The notes: generated from the letters alone by a model not told the origin. Positions 24,644 through 33,836 are shown, numbered from the stretch's first letter. The stretch is DNA of 64,000 nt from an uncultured Prevotellaceae bacterium (GCA_947166305.1 CAMVDV010000001.1:124001-188000), one strand, 5' to 3'. Made by a program: numbers and translations.

Positions 24644-27028
24644 ATGAACAGCGAGGTTAATTTCAAGAAGGATTTTTGCCTGCATTACTTTGATGAGGGT
24701 TGTTGGCAACTTGATGTGCTGAACAAAGTTGATGTGCTTTTGACAGACAGGAAGGGTAAGGCCTTGCTGTATATCGAGTCGAAGTCATCCATCACAAATG
24801 AGACAGACCATCGAAAAGCCATTGCTCAAGCTATCTTAACTAATCACAAGCAGGATGCTATCCTCTCGCGCATTGCTCTCATTTATAGAAATGTTCAGGA
24901 AGAGGATGTGCTGGAATTGATTGACTGTTCAGATAACAGTGTGATGTACAACAATGATATCAACTGGGAGAAAGAAAAGGCAAGCGAGCCATCAAAAGAT
25001 GCCATCAACCGCATCAACGACCGTGTGGCAGGAAGAACGAAGACGTTTACAGGAGAGATTGAGATTAAGGCTGCATACCTCTTACTCAAGAAAAGACGCG
25101 ATGCCATCATTAACATCACGGAACGGAATTTCATCGTCGTTTACAATCATTGGAGGCAGGAGATAACGTTCTATGAGCGCATTGATGATGAGCAAGACTA
25201 TATCAATCTTTTCCTAGTTGACTTGCTCAACCGAGAGACATACGCTAAGACGAATACTTCGATGATACATGAGGGGACTAATCTCCTCAACTACCGCATA
25301 ATGTTTGACAACGGCGAGATTGACGGTATCAAGTATAAAGGTTATCCCCAATCATTCTATTATACTATAGAGGACAAGGTTCGCTACGATGCTTTCTGGA
25401 GCAAGTACAAGCGTCCGCCACGGCAGGAAGACTTTATGAAGATAAAGGAGTACAGCAATATGCTATACTCTGAAAGATATCGTCGCGATACAGGCGGCGA
25501 ATATACGCCTTCGTGCTTCGTTGAGAAGCAGAACGATATTTTGCGTGAGCACTACAATATGGACGAGTTCATTGTATGTGACCCTTGCGCCGGAGTTGGC
25601 AATCTAGAAAATGAGTTCGGTAAGGACTTCAAGCAGCATTGTTATCTTTCTACTTTGGTCAGTATGGATGTGGACACATGCAGAATGAAAGGCTTCGACA
25701 ATGCCATTCTATACGATTACTTCGCGGATATAGACGAACAACCTAAGTGGAAGTATCGTGGAGAAGAACTTGACATTCGGGAGATTGCCAGACGAGAAGG
25801 ACGGAAGCTCATGGTGATAATGAACCCACCATACGTCAGGCGAAAGGGGTTCAAGAACGATATGGCAATTGAGTTCTTTAACAAGGTATTGCGGCTTCAA
25901 CCGGACGTAATTGTGTACTATTGCAAGACAGAGTTTTTTCTTCGTGATACCGTCCAGCACTATGTTCGTTCGGGTTATAAAGTCGTTTCGCACATCTTCA
26001 GCAATGCCCAAAAGACATTTAGGCTCTCCGAATGGCCTATCAGTCAAGTTATCTTCGACAAGGAACAGGGAGAGGCTTTAACAGGCAGGTATATCAAAGC
26101 GGACCGTTACGAGTACAACCGTCGCACCCACCAGCTTGACTATGAGCAGACTTATACCTATGATAATAGTCGTCCCAATCTGCTGAAGGACATGGAGAGG
26201 CAAATTAAGGAATATGCCACTGGTATGAGAATAGGACAATGGGCCAATGACCATTATTGTGTAGTCGTAAGTAACAGACAGACTCATGCGCAGTCAATAA
26301 CGACACACAACCTTGGCTATACCATGCTGCTGAAGGGACTGAACTTCAACACACATGCCAAGTACTATGAGACAAGCAACTTGGTATACAAAGGTGTAAC
26401 GGAAGATATTAATGAGGAGTTGTATGCCGACGCCATCATGTTTTCCTTCTTTTACAAGGGCTGTGACTTCTCCAACAAGGAAGGTATACGTAACTACATC
26501 ATGCCATTTACGGCAGAGGAACTGCACTGCTCCCCAAATGACCTCAATGTGCTTTTCCCTGTGGACTATTGTGCAGATCGTTTTTCAGGGGAATTGCCCT
26601 TAGACAATGACAATCTGCTTGAGGATGCTTTCGACTTCCGCAAATGGATTCAACAATTCAACTTCTCGCAAGAGGCACGTGAACTATACGATGCAGCTCT
26701 CGATATATTCCGGTTCTATCATTACAGCGATTTGTACAAGGACAAGGACTGGAACGACAGCTTCTATGATATAACGAATGCTATCATGGGTAAGAGCTCG
26801 GCCGACTATCAGGAGGTGAACAAACAGAACGACCGCCGCATGACTCGCGTCAAGACGGTCAAAGGGACGCATGGTTTCAGCCGCAGTTCCATACGATATG
26901 CTGTACCAGAAGAAAATCTCCCCATGTTTACACGCTTCTTTGACGCTCGCGACACACTTGCCAGAAAGATAAACCGCCAGCTTGTTGATCAAGGCCTTAT
27001 GTTATGGGAGCGCGAGAATATCTATTGA
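24644..27028 (+). CDS. Single-chain restriction-modification enzyme (type IIG-like): PD-(D/E)xK nuclease plus N6-adenine methyltransferase
   Basis: 794 aa. The N-terminal region has VDVLLTDRKGKALLYIESKSS with Asp30, Glu45 and Lys47 in the order of a PD-(D/E)xK nuclease. The methyltransferase follows: SAM-binding motif DPCAGVGN (from residue 313) and catalytic motif NPPY (residue 394), typical of gamma-class adenine methylases. The C-terminal 300 residues would hold the target-recognition domain. No separate hsdS or hsdR is near, so cutting, methylation and recognition are probably in one chain. The gene is AT-richer than its neighbours and stands alone between a peptidase (12-base gap) and an MFS gene, which suggests transfer. 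A nuclease-dead orphan methylase is the main alternative. Confidence 0.8.
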   Translation: MNSEVNFKKDFCLHYFDEGCWQLDVLNKVDVLLTDRKGKALLYIESKSSITNETDHRKAIAQAILTNHKQDAILSRIALIYRNVQEEDVLELIDCSDNSVMYNNDINWEKEKASEPSKDAINRINDRVAGRTKTFTGEIEIKAAYLLLKKRRDAIINITERNFIVVYNHWRQEITFYERIDDEQDYINLFLVDLLNRETYAKTNTSMIHEGTNLLNYRIMFDNGEIDGIKYKGYPQSFYYTIEDKVRYDAFWSKYKRPPRQEDFMKIKEYSNMLYSERYRRDTGGEYTPSCFVEKQNDILREHYNMDEFIVCDPCAGVGNLENEFGKDFKQHCYLSTLVSMDVDTCRMKGFDNAILYDYFADIDEQPKWKYRGEELDIREIARREGRKLMVIMNPPYVRRKGFKNDMAIEFFNKVLRLQPDVIVYYCKTEFFLRDTVQHYVRSGYKVVSHIFSNAQKTFRLSEWPISQVIFDKEQGEALTGRYIKADRYEYNRRTHQLDYEQTYTYDNSRPNLLKDMERQIKEYATGMRIGQWANDHYCVVVSNRQTHAQSITTHNLGYTMLLKGLNFNTHAKYYETSNLVYKGVTEDINEELYADAIMFSFFYKGCDFSNKEGIRNYIMPFTAEELHCSPNDLNVLFPVDYCADRFSGELPLDNDNLLEDAFDFRKWIQQFNFSQEARELYDAALDIFRFYHYSDLYKDKDWNDSFYDITNAIMGKSSADYQEVNKQNDRRMTRVKTVKGTHGFSRSSIRYAVPEENLPMFTRFFDARDTLARKINRQLVDQGLMLWERENIY

Positions 27029-27074
27029 CTTTAAAGTATAATGTAATAAAGTAATAACGAAATAACGACAACAA

Positions 27075-28694
27075 ATGACACAGACAATCCAAAAGACTCT
27101 ACGCGACAGCGCCGGTATGCGCTGGACTGCTTTGCTGCTATTGGCGCTGGCTATGTTCTGCAGCTACATCTTCATGGACATCCTTTCGCCCATTAAGGAT
27201 TTGATGCAAGAGACAAGAGGATGGGACTCCACAGCCTTCGGAACGATGCAAGGCTCCGAGGTCTTCCTCAATGTCTTCGCTTTCTTCCTCATCTTCGCAG
27301 GCATCATCCTGGACAAGATGGGCGTGCGTTTCACCATGCTTCTCTCAACGGCGGTGATGCTCATCGGCGCTTGCATCAAGTGGTATGCCGTGGCCGACGG
27401 GTTCGCCGGAAGCGGACTGGAGGCTTGGTTCACGAGCCATCTGAACTACATTCCCGTGTTCGACGAGCTGGGAGTGTCGCCTTTCTATGCCGGGATGCCA
27501 GCATCTGCCAAGTTTGCAGCCTGCGGCTTCATGATCTTCGGCTGTGGCTGCGAGATGGCAGGCATTACGGTGAGCCGAGGCATCGTCAAGTGGTTCAAGG
27601 GAAGAGAGATGGCTTTGGCGATGGGAAGTGAGATGGCTTTGGCCCGTCTTGGAGTCGCCACTTGCATGATTTTCTCGCCATTCTTTGCCCGTCTTGGCGG
27701 GAGCGTCAGCGTCAGTCGCTCGGTGGCCTTCGGCGTCGTGCTGATGTGCATCGCCCTCATCATGAGCATCGTCTATTTCGTGATGGACAGTAAACTGGAC
27801 GCACAGACTGGAGAGGCCGAGGAGAAGGACGACCCCTTCAAGGTGAGCGACCTTGGTCAGATACTCACTTCGAGCGGTTTCTGGCTCGTGGCTCTGCTGT
27901 GTGTGCTCTATTACAGCGCTATCTTCCCGTTCCAGAAATACGCAGTGAACATGCTCCAATGCAATCTGACGCTGACGGCACCTGCGGCTGATTCGTTCTG
28001 GGCAAGCGAGTCGGTGACCATCGTGCAGTACGTCATCATGCTTTTTGTGGCGGCAACTGGCTTCGCAAGCAACTTCCAGAGGAAGACAGGTATGAAGTAC
28101 GGACTGCTCTGCCTGAGCATTCTTGCGCTCGTCACCTACTGCTATATGGGCTATATGCGCCAGTCTGCCGAGAGCATCTTCGCCGTGTTCCCGCTGCTGG
28201 CCGTGCTCATCACGCCCATCCTGGGCAGTTATGTCGACCACCGTGGCAAGGCTGCTTCGATGCTCATCCTGGGCTCGCTGCTGCTCATCTTCTGTCACCT
28301 GACGTTTGCCTTCGTGTTGCCTCTGTTCGAAGGTTCAGCCGTTGGCGGCGTGGCGATAGCATACATCACCATCCTGGTGCTGGGCTCGTCGTTCTCCCTG
28401 GTGCCTGCTTCGCTGTGGCCGAGCGTGCCTAAACTGGTGGATGCCAAGGTGATTGGCTCAGCCTACGCACTTATCTTCTGGATTCAGAACATTGGTCTCT
28501 GGCTCTTCCCACTGCTCATCGGCAAGGTTTTGGACAAGACAAATCCCGGAGTGACCGACCCAACTCAGTTCGATTATACGGCACCGCTCATCATGTTGGC
28601 AGGTCTCGGCGTAGCAGCCCTCGTGCTTGGCTTCGTGCTGAAGGTCGTGGACAAGAAGAAAGGCCTTGGCCTGGAAGAACCGAACATCAGGTAA
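27075..28694 (+). CDS. Major facilitator superfamily transporter
   Basis: 539 aa with about 12 membrane helices; inner membrane. Helix 1 is WTALLLLALAMFCSYIFMDIL, the loop 2-3 region is LDKMGVRFTMLLST (MFS signature position), and a second half begins after the DPFKVSDLGQILTSSGFW linker. The protein resembles Bacteroidetes MFS proteins annotated as nitrate/nitrite or hexuronate-type carriers, but the substrate cannot be read from sequence. A 46-base spacer separates it from the restriction gene. A strong hairpin of 22-base repeat units follows its stop. Confidence 0.85.
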   Translation: MTQTIQKTLRDSAGMRWTALLLLALAMFCSYIFMDILSPIKDLMQETRGWDSTAFGTMQGSEVFLNVFAFFLIFAGIILDKMGVRFTMLLSTAVMLIGACIKWYAVADGFAGSGLEAWFTSHLNYIPVFDELGVSPFYAGMPASAKFAACGFMIFGCGCEMAGITVSRGIVKWFKGREMALAMGSEMALARLGVATCMIFSPFFARLGGSVSVSRSVAFGVVLMCIALIMSIVYFVMDSKLDAQTGEAEEKDDPFKVSDLGQILTSSGFWLVALLCVLYYSAIFPFQKYAVNMLQCNLTLTAPAADSFWASESVTIVQYVIMLFVAATGFASNFQRKTGMKYGLLCLSILALVTYCYMGYMRQSAESIFAVFPLLAVLITPILGSYVDHRGKAASMLILGSLLLIFCHLTFAFVLPLFEGSAVGGVAIAYITILVLGSSFSLVPASLWPSVPKLVDAKVIGSAYALIFWIQNIGLWLFPLLIGKVLDKTNPGVTDPTQFDYTAPLIMLAGLGVAALVLGFVLKVVDKKKGLGLEEPNIR

Positions 28695-28740
28695 AAACAG
28701 ACATCGACGCAAGAGCCTGAAAGCCAGGCTGCACGCATCG

Positions 28741-28853
28741 ACGGCAAACTACACGTTAGTAAACGCCCATTTACTAACGTGTAGTTTGCCGTTTACTAAC
28801 GTGTAGTTTGCCGTTTACTAATTTGTAGTTTGGAAACTAAACGTGTTTACTTT
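28741..28853. repeat. 22-base-period array forming a perfect 23-bp hairpin
   Basis: Units start at 28744, 28766, 28788, 28810 and 28832. The first is inverted relative to the next three (GTTTACTAACGTGTAGTTTG type), so 28741-28763 pairs perfectly with 28770-28792 across a 6-base loop. It may end MFS transcription though there is no T-run. Confidence 0.9.
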
Positions 28854-28940
28854 TCCGTCACGAAGCGTTTTCCTTGTTGTTTCGTGCGGCTTCGTTTTGG
28901 TGAAAAAGCAGATATTGGCGAAATATTATTGTGATTTCTC

Positions 28941-28970
28941 TTGCAAGTTGACACTTTTTCTGTATATTTG
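28941..28970 (+). promoter_or_regulatory. Bacteroidetes promoter for the duplicated secreted protein
   Basis: TTG (28941-28943), a 19-base gap and TATATTTG (28963-28970). The start codon is at 29011. Confidence 0.75.
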
Positions 28971-29010
28971 TGCCAAGTTTCCTTATTATTCACATCAAAT
29001 GTAAAAGACT

Positions 29011-31005
29011 ATGAAAACCAGGATTGTAGCACTTATGCTTGCTTTATTTGCGATAGCCACAAGTGTTTGGTCCGACGAAATCACGAGCCTCAAGCTCACG
29101 CTGAGCGTGAATGGCGGGGCTCCGTTTGTGCAGTCGTTCCCTGCTTCGGGCTGGGAAGAACTCGTGCTTGAGGAGTCGGTCGGGTCGATTGTAATCAGCA
29201 AGGTGGAGATGCAGACCAGTGGCAATGTGCTTTTCACCGCGTTGCAGGGCACGATGTACAGCACTTCGGCAGGCGGCCCGACGGGTTCCGACGGGTGGCG
29301 GACCATGCCTCTCGAGAACAAGGGAGGCGGCAAGTGGGAGCTCGAAATGGGCGAAGGCATCGACCTCGTCGAGACAGATTGGCTCGGGGAAAACAAGACG
29401 AAGACCTTCGAATTCTTTGCCCAAGGCATCGGAAACACGGGAAATCAGTTCTTCTATAACAACGGCGGAGCCAACTACAAAGTTACTTTCTCCACGGGTA
29501 ACGGCCTGAATGAGAAGGTTCAATTCCTGACGGATGGCACCGCGACGCTTGATCTCCGCGTGGACGACTACACGATGGGCTATTCGTTCAACGCCGACGG
29601 CAGCCGCGACCCGAGTGAAGAGCCCGGACGGCTCTCGTCGCTCGTCATCGATGGATTTGCCGTGACGTTCTCCTTGAGCAGTGGCGTGAGCGCGGACGAC
29701 GTCAGCCTGCAGTACAGGGTTTACGAAGAGGGAAGCGCCGAAATAGTTCCTTGGAACCGAATCGACGCCTCGCAGCACTTCAGTTTAGGCGGCGGCCTCA
29801 GTCATTACATTGCAAACAATGTGGAATGCAACGTCAGCAAGGGCCTGCAGCCAGGCAGGAACTATGTCCTCGAGGTGTGTTATCAGGTCGTGGCCGACGG
29901 GGAATACTTCTTCGTTGGAAAGGACAGGGAAGGCGGCAAGCTGCATTTCTTCATCGACGGCGGCAGCATCCAGACGGAAGGCATTCGTGGCTTCAGCCTC
30001 ACCATAAGCTGTGACGGTGATATTTTCACGCAGTCGTTCCCGTCGGAGGGATGGGAGAACTTGTTCGTGCCAGGGCAAACTTCTTCGCTGAAGGTGCTGA
30101 GAGTGGAAGTGGACGCAGACGAGTCGCTGACCTACATGCGCTTTTGCTCTACCATCTTCGACACGGCCGACGGCTGGCAGCAAGACGATTCGGCCTGGGA
30201 GTGGATACCTCTGGAGAACCGGGGCAACGGCTATTGGGTGCTCGACTGGGGTGATGGGAGAGAGCTCGTGCAGAGTGAATGGCTCGAAGAAAGCGTGATG
30301 AAGACCATCGAGTTTTTCGTTGAGGGAGGCGATGCCAGCGGTAATCAGTACAAATATAACAACGGAAACGAGTACACCAATTACAGGGTGACGTTCACCA
30401 CGGGCAGTGGCGGCGGCGGTGGCGACCAGAAGATTCGGTTCGCCGACGACGTTGCGGCCACCCTCTCGTTGTGTGTCAACGGCGAAGAGCTCACTTTTGG
30501 CTACGACGCTCAAGGCAATCGCAAACCCCAGGAACAGGTTTTCAGAGACGTCTATTCTCTCGTCATCGATGGCTTCATGCTGCTTTTCCGGAAGGCCGAC
30601 GGCGTGAAGGTGAGCGACGTCAGTCTGCAGTACAAGGTCTATGAGGAAGGAGGCGACGGCCAGTGGAACGGCATTGGCGCAACGGAGTCATACGAGTTGC
30701 CGGACGGACAAATGTATTTTGCAGACCAAGGAATTGGACTCGCGGTGCCAGACTTGAAGTTCGGCAGGAAGTATGTCCTTGAGGTGATGTATCAGGTGAT
30801 TGCAGACGGCGACTATTTCTTCCTGGGACGCGACCGGGAAGGATGCAAGTACCGCTTCTACTTCGACGATGAAACAGGCATCTGCAACGTGTCGGCCGAC
30901 GGGCCTTCAGCCGGCAAGGTGTTCAACCTGGCTGGTCAGCGTGTGGCTGGCGACAGCAGAGGCGTGGTCATTACAGCCGACGGCAAGAAGCGCCTGCAGC
31001 GTTGA
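29011..31005 (+). CDS. Secreted protein with two tandem homologous domains and NLxGQRV tail
   Basis: 664 aa, signal peptide ending about VWSDE. Two copies of a region of about 300 residues follow: copy 1 about 22-320 and copy 2 about 325-630. Matching segments are KLTLSVNGGAPFVQSFPASGWEEL / SLTISCDGDIFTQSFPSEGWENL, WRTMPLENKGGGKWELEMGEG / WEWIPLENRGNGYWVLDWGDG and YVLEVCYQVVADGEYFFVGKDREGGK / YVLEVMYQVIADGDYFFLGRDREGCK. The C-terminus KVFNLAGQRVAGDSRGVVITADGKKRL is a tail common to exported Prevotella and Bacteroides proteins. I do not recognise the domain; a cell-surface binding role is a guess. Confidence 0.8.
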   Translation: MKTRIVALMLALFAIATSVWSDEITSLKLTLSVNGGAPFVQSFPASGWEELVLEESVGSIVISKVEMQTSGNVLFTALQGTMYSTSAGGPTGSDGWRTMPLENKGGGKWELEMGEGIDLVETDWLGENKTKTFEFFAQGIGNTGNQFFYNNGGANYKVTFSTGNGLNEKVQFLTDGTATLDLRVDDYTMGYSFNADGSRDPSEEPGRLSSLVIDGFAVTFSLSSGVSADDVSLQYRVYEEGSAEIVPWNRIDASQHFSLGGGLSHYIANNVECNVSKGLQPGRNYVLEVCYQVVADGEYFFVGKDREGGKLHFFIDGGSIQTEGIRGFSLTISCDGDIFTQSFPSEGWENLFVPGQTSSLKVLRVEVDADESLTYMRFCSTIFDTADGWQQDDSAWEWIPLENRGNGYWVLDWGDGRELVQSEWLEESVMKTIEFFVEGGDASGNQYKYNNGNEYTNYRVTFTTGSGGGGGDQKIRFADDVAATLSLCVNGEELTFGYDAQGNRKPQEQVFRDVYSLVIDGFMLLFRKADGVKVSDVSLQYKVYEEGGDGQWNGIGATESYELPDGQMYFADQGIGLAVPDLKFGRKYVLEVMYQVIADGDYFFLGRDREGCKYRFYFDDETGICNVSADGPSAGKVFNLAGQRVAGDSRGVVITADGKKRLQR

Positions 31006-31034
31006 CCTCGCCGGACAGACGCTTTGACAGAACG

Positions 31035-31100
31035 AAATCCACACGAGGATTTGCCCAAATCGTCGTGTGGATTTCACTATATCCTCGTGTGGATTTTCCC
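31035..31100. repeat. 22-base-period array between convergent genes
   Basis: Three units (31035, 31057, 31079) of the AAATCCACACGAGGATTT family; the second and third are inverted, so AAATCCACACGA pairs with TCGTGTGGATTT. Possible two-way transcription block between 31005 and 31104. Confidence 0.85.
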
Positions 31101-31103
31101 GGC

Positions 31104-31724
31104 TCAGAAGTAGTAGGCGAGCGAGACGACCCATGATTTCTGCTTCGGACGGTTCTTTATCTCGTCGGAAGTAAGGTCCTTGAGTTCGCCCGTCTTGCCT
31201 ATGCCGAGGTTGTAGGCCGCGCCTAATTCAAAGTGTTTCGAGAGGATGAGGCCTGCACCGATGTTCCATGAGAACTGCGTCTTCTTGAGCTGGAAGTGCT
31301 CCTTTATGGACGACATGCTGCCAAGGTCAGCCCCTCCGTCGCCTACGTTGATGCCAAGTTGCGGACCGGTGGCAATGTAGAGGCCAAACGACTTGACAAT
31401 CGTGAAGTTGACGCGCGCGTTGAGCGGGATGATGATGCTCTGCTGCTTGATGGTCGTCTGCAGTCCGTCCACCTCAGCCTTGCTGCGACGCCAGTCGTAG
31501 AATGCCGAGATGTCGCCGCCAAGACCGAACAGTCCGAGGGGAGCTGTAGCTTTCAGCGTGAGGCCGGCATACCAGCCGTAGCCGCTCTTGTTGGTGAGAT
31601 TGTCGTAGTTGAACTTCATGTTCGAGCTGTTCAGACCGCCTTTCACGCCGAACTTTACTTGTGCTGCGGCCGGCATTGCCACCATTGCAGCGAGGAGGAC
31701 AAATGAAGCAAAAAACTTTTTCAT
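31104..31724 (-). CDS. Porin-family outer membrane beta-barrel protein
   Basis: 206 aa from ATG 31724. Signal peptide MKKFFASFVLLAAMVAMPAAA then VKFGVKGGLNSSNMKF, the classic opening of the PorT/OMP_b-brl small barrels of Bacteroidetes. Alternating strands (GYGWYAGLTLKA, IIIPLNARVNFTI, FSWNIGAGLILSKHFELGAAYNLG) end in VVSLAYYF with the C-terminal Phe expected of a Bam substrate. A minus-strand -7 box lies upstream. Function unknown beyond an outer membrane location. Confidence 0.85.
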   Translation of the reverse strand: MKKFFASFVLLAAMVAMPAAAQVKFGVKGGLNSSNMKFNYDNLTNKSGYGWYAGLTLKATAPLGLFGLGGDISAFYDWRRSKAEVDGLQTTIKQQSIIIPLNARVNFTIVKSFGLYIATGPQLGINVGDGGADLGSMSSIKEHFQLKKTQFSWNIGAGLILSKHFELGAAYNLGIGKTGELKDLTSDEIKNRPKQKSWVVSLAYYF

Positions 31725-31774
31725 ATTGAATGACTTTTTGCGAGGCGTGGCCTCAGATGAAACATAAACTGTGA

Positions 31775-31782
31775 CAAATTTA
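31775..31782 (-). promoter_or_regulatory. -7 box TAAATTTG (minus strand) for the barrel protein
   Basis: CAAATTTA on the plus strand, 51 bases upstream of the start codon at 31724; a minus-strand TTG lies 21 bases further out. Confidence 0.5.
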
Positions 31783-31899
31783 AGGAATATGTTTCGATTC
31801 TGCCAAGACAAAAGGCAAAAAAATGTCACTAAGCAGGCAGAAACGCATTTTTCCGCACGGCTCGACGGCCATCGCGACAGCCTGCCACGAAAAATACGA

Positions 31900-32009
31900 C
31901 ACGTTTACTCGGCCAACTAAGCACGTTTAGTTAGCCAACGAACCACGTTTAGTTTGCCAATTAACCGTGTTTAGTTTGCCAATTAACCGTGTTTAGTTTG
32001 CAGACACCA
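31900..32009. repeat. 22-base-period array of five units (CACGTTTAGTTTGCCAA type)
   Basis: Units at 31900, 31922, 31944, 31966 and 31988; core TTAGTT-TGCC-AATTAA has dyad symmetry. It ends one base before the inverted-repeat element at 32011. Confidence 0.9.
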
Positions 32010-32010
32010 A

Positions 32011-32153
32011 GTAGGGACGCGCCGTGGTGCGTCCGTGTCGGCAGCGAAGGAAGCTCGGAGGAGAATGTGCCGTGGTGCGTCCATGTAGGCTGCGAAGGAA
32101 GCTCGGAGAAGAATGTGCCGCAGGTGGCGGACGCGCCACGGCGCGTCCCTACA
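32011..32153. repeat. Inverted-repeat element with TAGGGACGCGCC ends and an internal 48-base duplication
   Basis: Left end at 32011-32035, inverse end at about 32128-32152. Between them a unit with GCCGTGGTGCGTCC...GCGAAGGAAGCTCGGAG is repeated with period 48 (32021 and 32069). A further partial end (GTCCCTACAGGCGGATG) follows at 32213. No gene in 32010-32239. Confidence 0.75.
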
Positions 32154-32239
32154 GGCGGATGTGTCATGCCATATCTTATCTGGACAATGAATCATCAGTG
32201 TCCGAAAAAAACGTCCCTACAGGCGGATGCGCCATGCCT

Positions 32240-33328
32240 TTACAGAGCCTCCTTGTGCCTGGCTCCGAAGTCTGTTTTGATGAGGTCCTTCTGAGCCGTG
32301 AACCAGGGCAGATACTTGCTCAGAACCCAGCAGCAGACAACGCAGCAAGCGACGGTAAGGCTGAAGACGACAATACTGTTCAGCAGTCCAGGCGCAGGAA
32401 ACTGATTACCTATGAAATAGATGTCAATGCCTCTCACGGCTTTCATTGCCGCCATGTGCGTGCAGAGCACGATGATGGAGTAGCGACCCACATAGGAAAC
32501 GACTGGCAGCCAGCGGACAACACGGCTCAGGAGCAGAATGCCGACCGTTCCCATCAAGCCTGTGAGGTAGAGTATGGCAAGGGGATTGCTGTAGCTGTTA
32601 CGGAAGAAAAGGTTTTTGCCCATGTAGGTGAAATGCAGCACGCCAAGCAGCAGCAGGCCCATCAGCAGTGCCGCTTCCCATCGTATCTTGAGCGAAAAGA
32701 ACTTCAGACGCTTGTTCAGCAAATACCCGAGCCAGAGAAACGGCAGGCTCGTCATGGCTGTGCCGAAGTAGAGCGACACGTTGCCGACATAGTAACCAGC
32801 CACTCCTGTCAGCAACACGCAAGCTCCAAGAGTTATGTCACGCAGGAGAGGCTCCTCTATGAAGTGCTTGACGGTATAGTACGTCGCTGAGAAAAGGACG
32901 TTCATCCAAAAGAGGCAGAGCAAGAACCAGAGCGGCGACCAGATGCCCGTGATGCCCGGGTCGGTTACGTCGATACTTGTGACACGTCCCACAAACCATG
33001 CAGCCGACTTGTAGAGCATCAGAAAAAAAACGTAGGGCACAAGGATGCGGTTCACCTTGCGCAGCAGGAACTCACGGATGCCTCCCTGGTAGTCCTTGAA
33101 GAAAAGACCGGAGAGAATGAAGTAAAGCGGCATTCTCACCTGCGCAAAGATGTAGTTCATGGGATAATCGTCGCCGGAAAAGTAGCCTCCGATTGAGAGA
33201 TGGTTGAGCACCACAAGCAGGATGCATATACCTTTCGCCAGGTCGATGTAAGGAATCCTCCCCGTCCTAAAGGGAGGATGTTCTCCCCCCTCAAGGGAGG
33301 AAGCCGTGAGATTCTGATTTTCCTGCAT
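32240..33328 (-). CDS. Membrane acyltransferase (acyltransferase-3 family)
   Basis: 362 aa, polytopic inner membrane protein that would O-acylate a surface glycan or lipid. After the first residues comes RIPYIDLAKGICILLVVLNHL, the family opening with a catalytic-type His; SGLFFKDY and roughly ten further membrane segments follow. Start chosen at ATG 33328 (M-QENQN). The first 20 residues (LTASSLEGGEHPPFRTG) are not part of the fold: they are read from a CCTCCCT/AGGGAGG palindromic tract. It follows ispF by 25 bases on the same strand. Acceptor unknown. Confidence 0.85.
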   Translation of the reverse strand: MQENQNLTASSLEGGEHPPFRTGRIPYIDLAKGICILLVVLNHLSIGGYFSGDDYPMNYIFAQVRMPLYFILSGLFFKDYQGGIREFLLRKVNRILVPYVFFLMLYKSAAWFVGRVTSIDVTDPGITGIWSPLWFLLCLFWMNVLFSATYYTVKHFIEEPLLRDITLGACVLLTGVAGYYVGNVSLYFGTAMTSLPFLWLGYLLNKRLKFFSLKIRWEAALLMGLLLLGVLHFTYMGKNLFFRNSYSNPLAILYLTGLMGTVGILLLSRVVRWLPVVSYVGRYSIIVLCTHMAAMKAVRGIDIYFIGNQFPAPGLLNSIVVFSLTVACCVVCCWVLSKYLPWFTAQKDLIKTDFGARHKEAL

Positions 33329-33352
33329 AAAGAAGTCTCCCTTTAAGGGAGA
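33255..33352. repeat. Cluster of short AGGGAGG palindromes spanning the acyltransferase start
   Basis: ATCCTCCC/GGGAGGAT (33255-33279), CTCCC/GGGAG (33283-33299) and TCTCCCTT/AAGGGAGA (33336-33352). They cover the first codons of the acyltransferase and the gap to ispF. Confidence 0.7.
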
Positions 33353-33353
33353 T

Positions 33354-33836
33354 TTAGAGGTCCTTTTGAATGAGTACCGTGGCGTATGCCGACATGCCTT
33401 CTTCGCGCCCGGTAAAGCCCAACTTCTCCGACGTGGTGGCTTTGATCGACACACAGTCCGCGTCGATGCCCATCACTCTGGCCATACATTCCTGCATCTC
33501 GGGGATATGCGCCTTCAGCTTTGGCCTTTCTGCACAGACGGTGGCATCAATGTTCCCGACGCGATAACCTTTTGTGGCAATCAGTTCCACCGTCTTTTGC
33601 AGCAGCACTTTGCTGTCGATGCCATGAAACTCTTCGCTTGTGTCGGGGAAGTGAAAGCCGATGTCGCGCATGTTGGCAGCGCCAAGCAGAGCGTCGCACA
33701 CAGCATGGATGAGCACATCGGCATCGCTGTGACCAAGCAGTCCAAGCGAGTGCTCGATGCGTATGCCACCGAGCCAAAGCTCACGTCCCTCCACAAGTCG
33801 GTGGACATCATAGCCAAAGCCAACCCGAACCATCAT
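33354..33836 (-). CDS. ispF: 2-C-methyl-D-erythritol 2,4-cyclodiphosphate synthase
   Basis: Fifth step of the MEP isoprenoid pathway; a zinc trimer that cyclises CDP-ME 2-phosphate and releases CMP. GYDVHRL gives metal ligands Asp and His, GHSDADVLIHAVCDALLGA is the family signature and DIGFHFPDT follows. 160 aa is full length. It lies downstream of porV on the same strand, an order I recall from Porphyromonas. The porV-ispF gap holds a 103-base palindromic element that could lower read-through. Confidence 0.96.
   Translation of the reverse strand: MMVRVGFGYDVHRLVEGRELWLGGIRIEHSLGLLGHSDADVLIHAVCDALLGAANMRDIGFHFPDTSEEFHGIDSKVLLQKTVELIATKGYRVGNIDATVCAERPKLKAHIPEMQECMARVMGIDADCVSIKATTSEKLGFTGREEGMSAYATVLIQKDL

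Noticed and set aside
32024..32890. 288-codon plus-strand frame starting in the inverted-repeat element
   Set aside because: It runs through repeat sequence and then antisense to the acyltransferase; no protein-like features.
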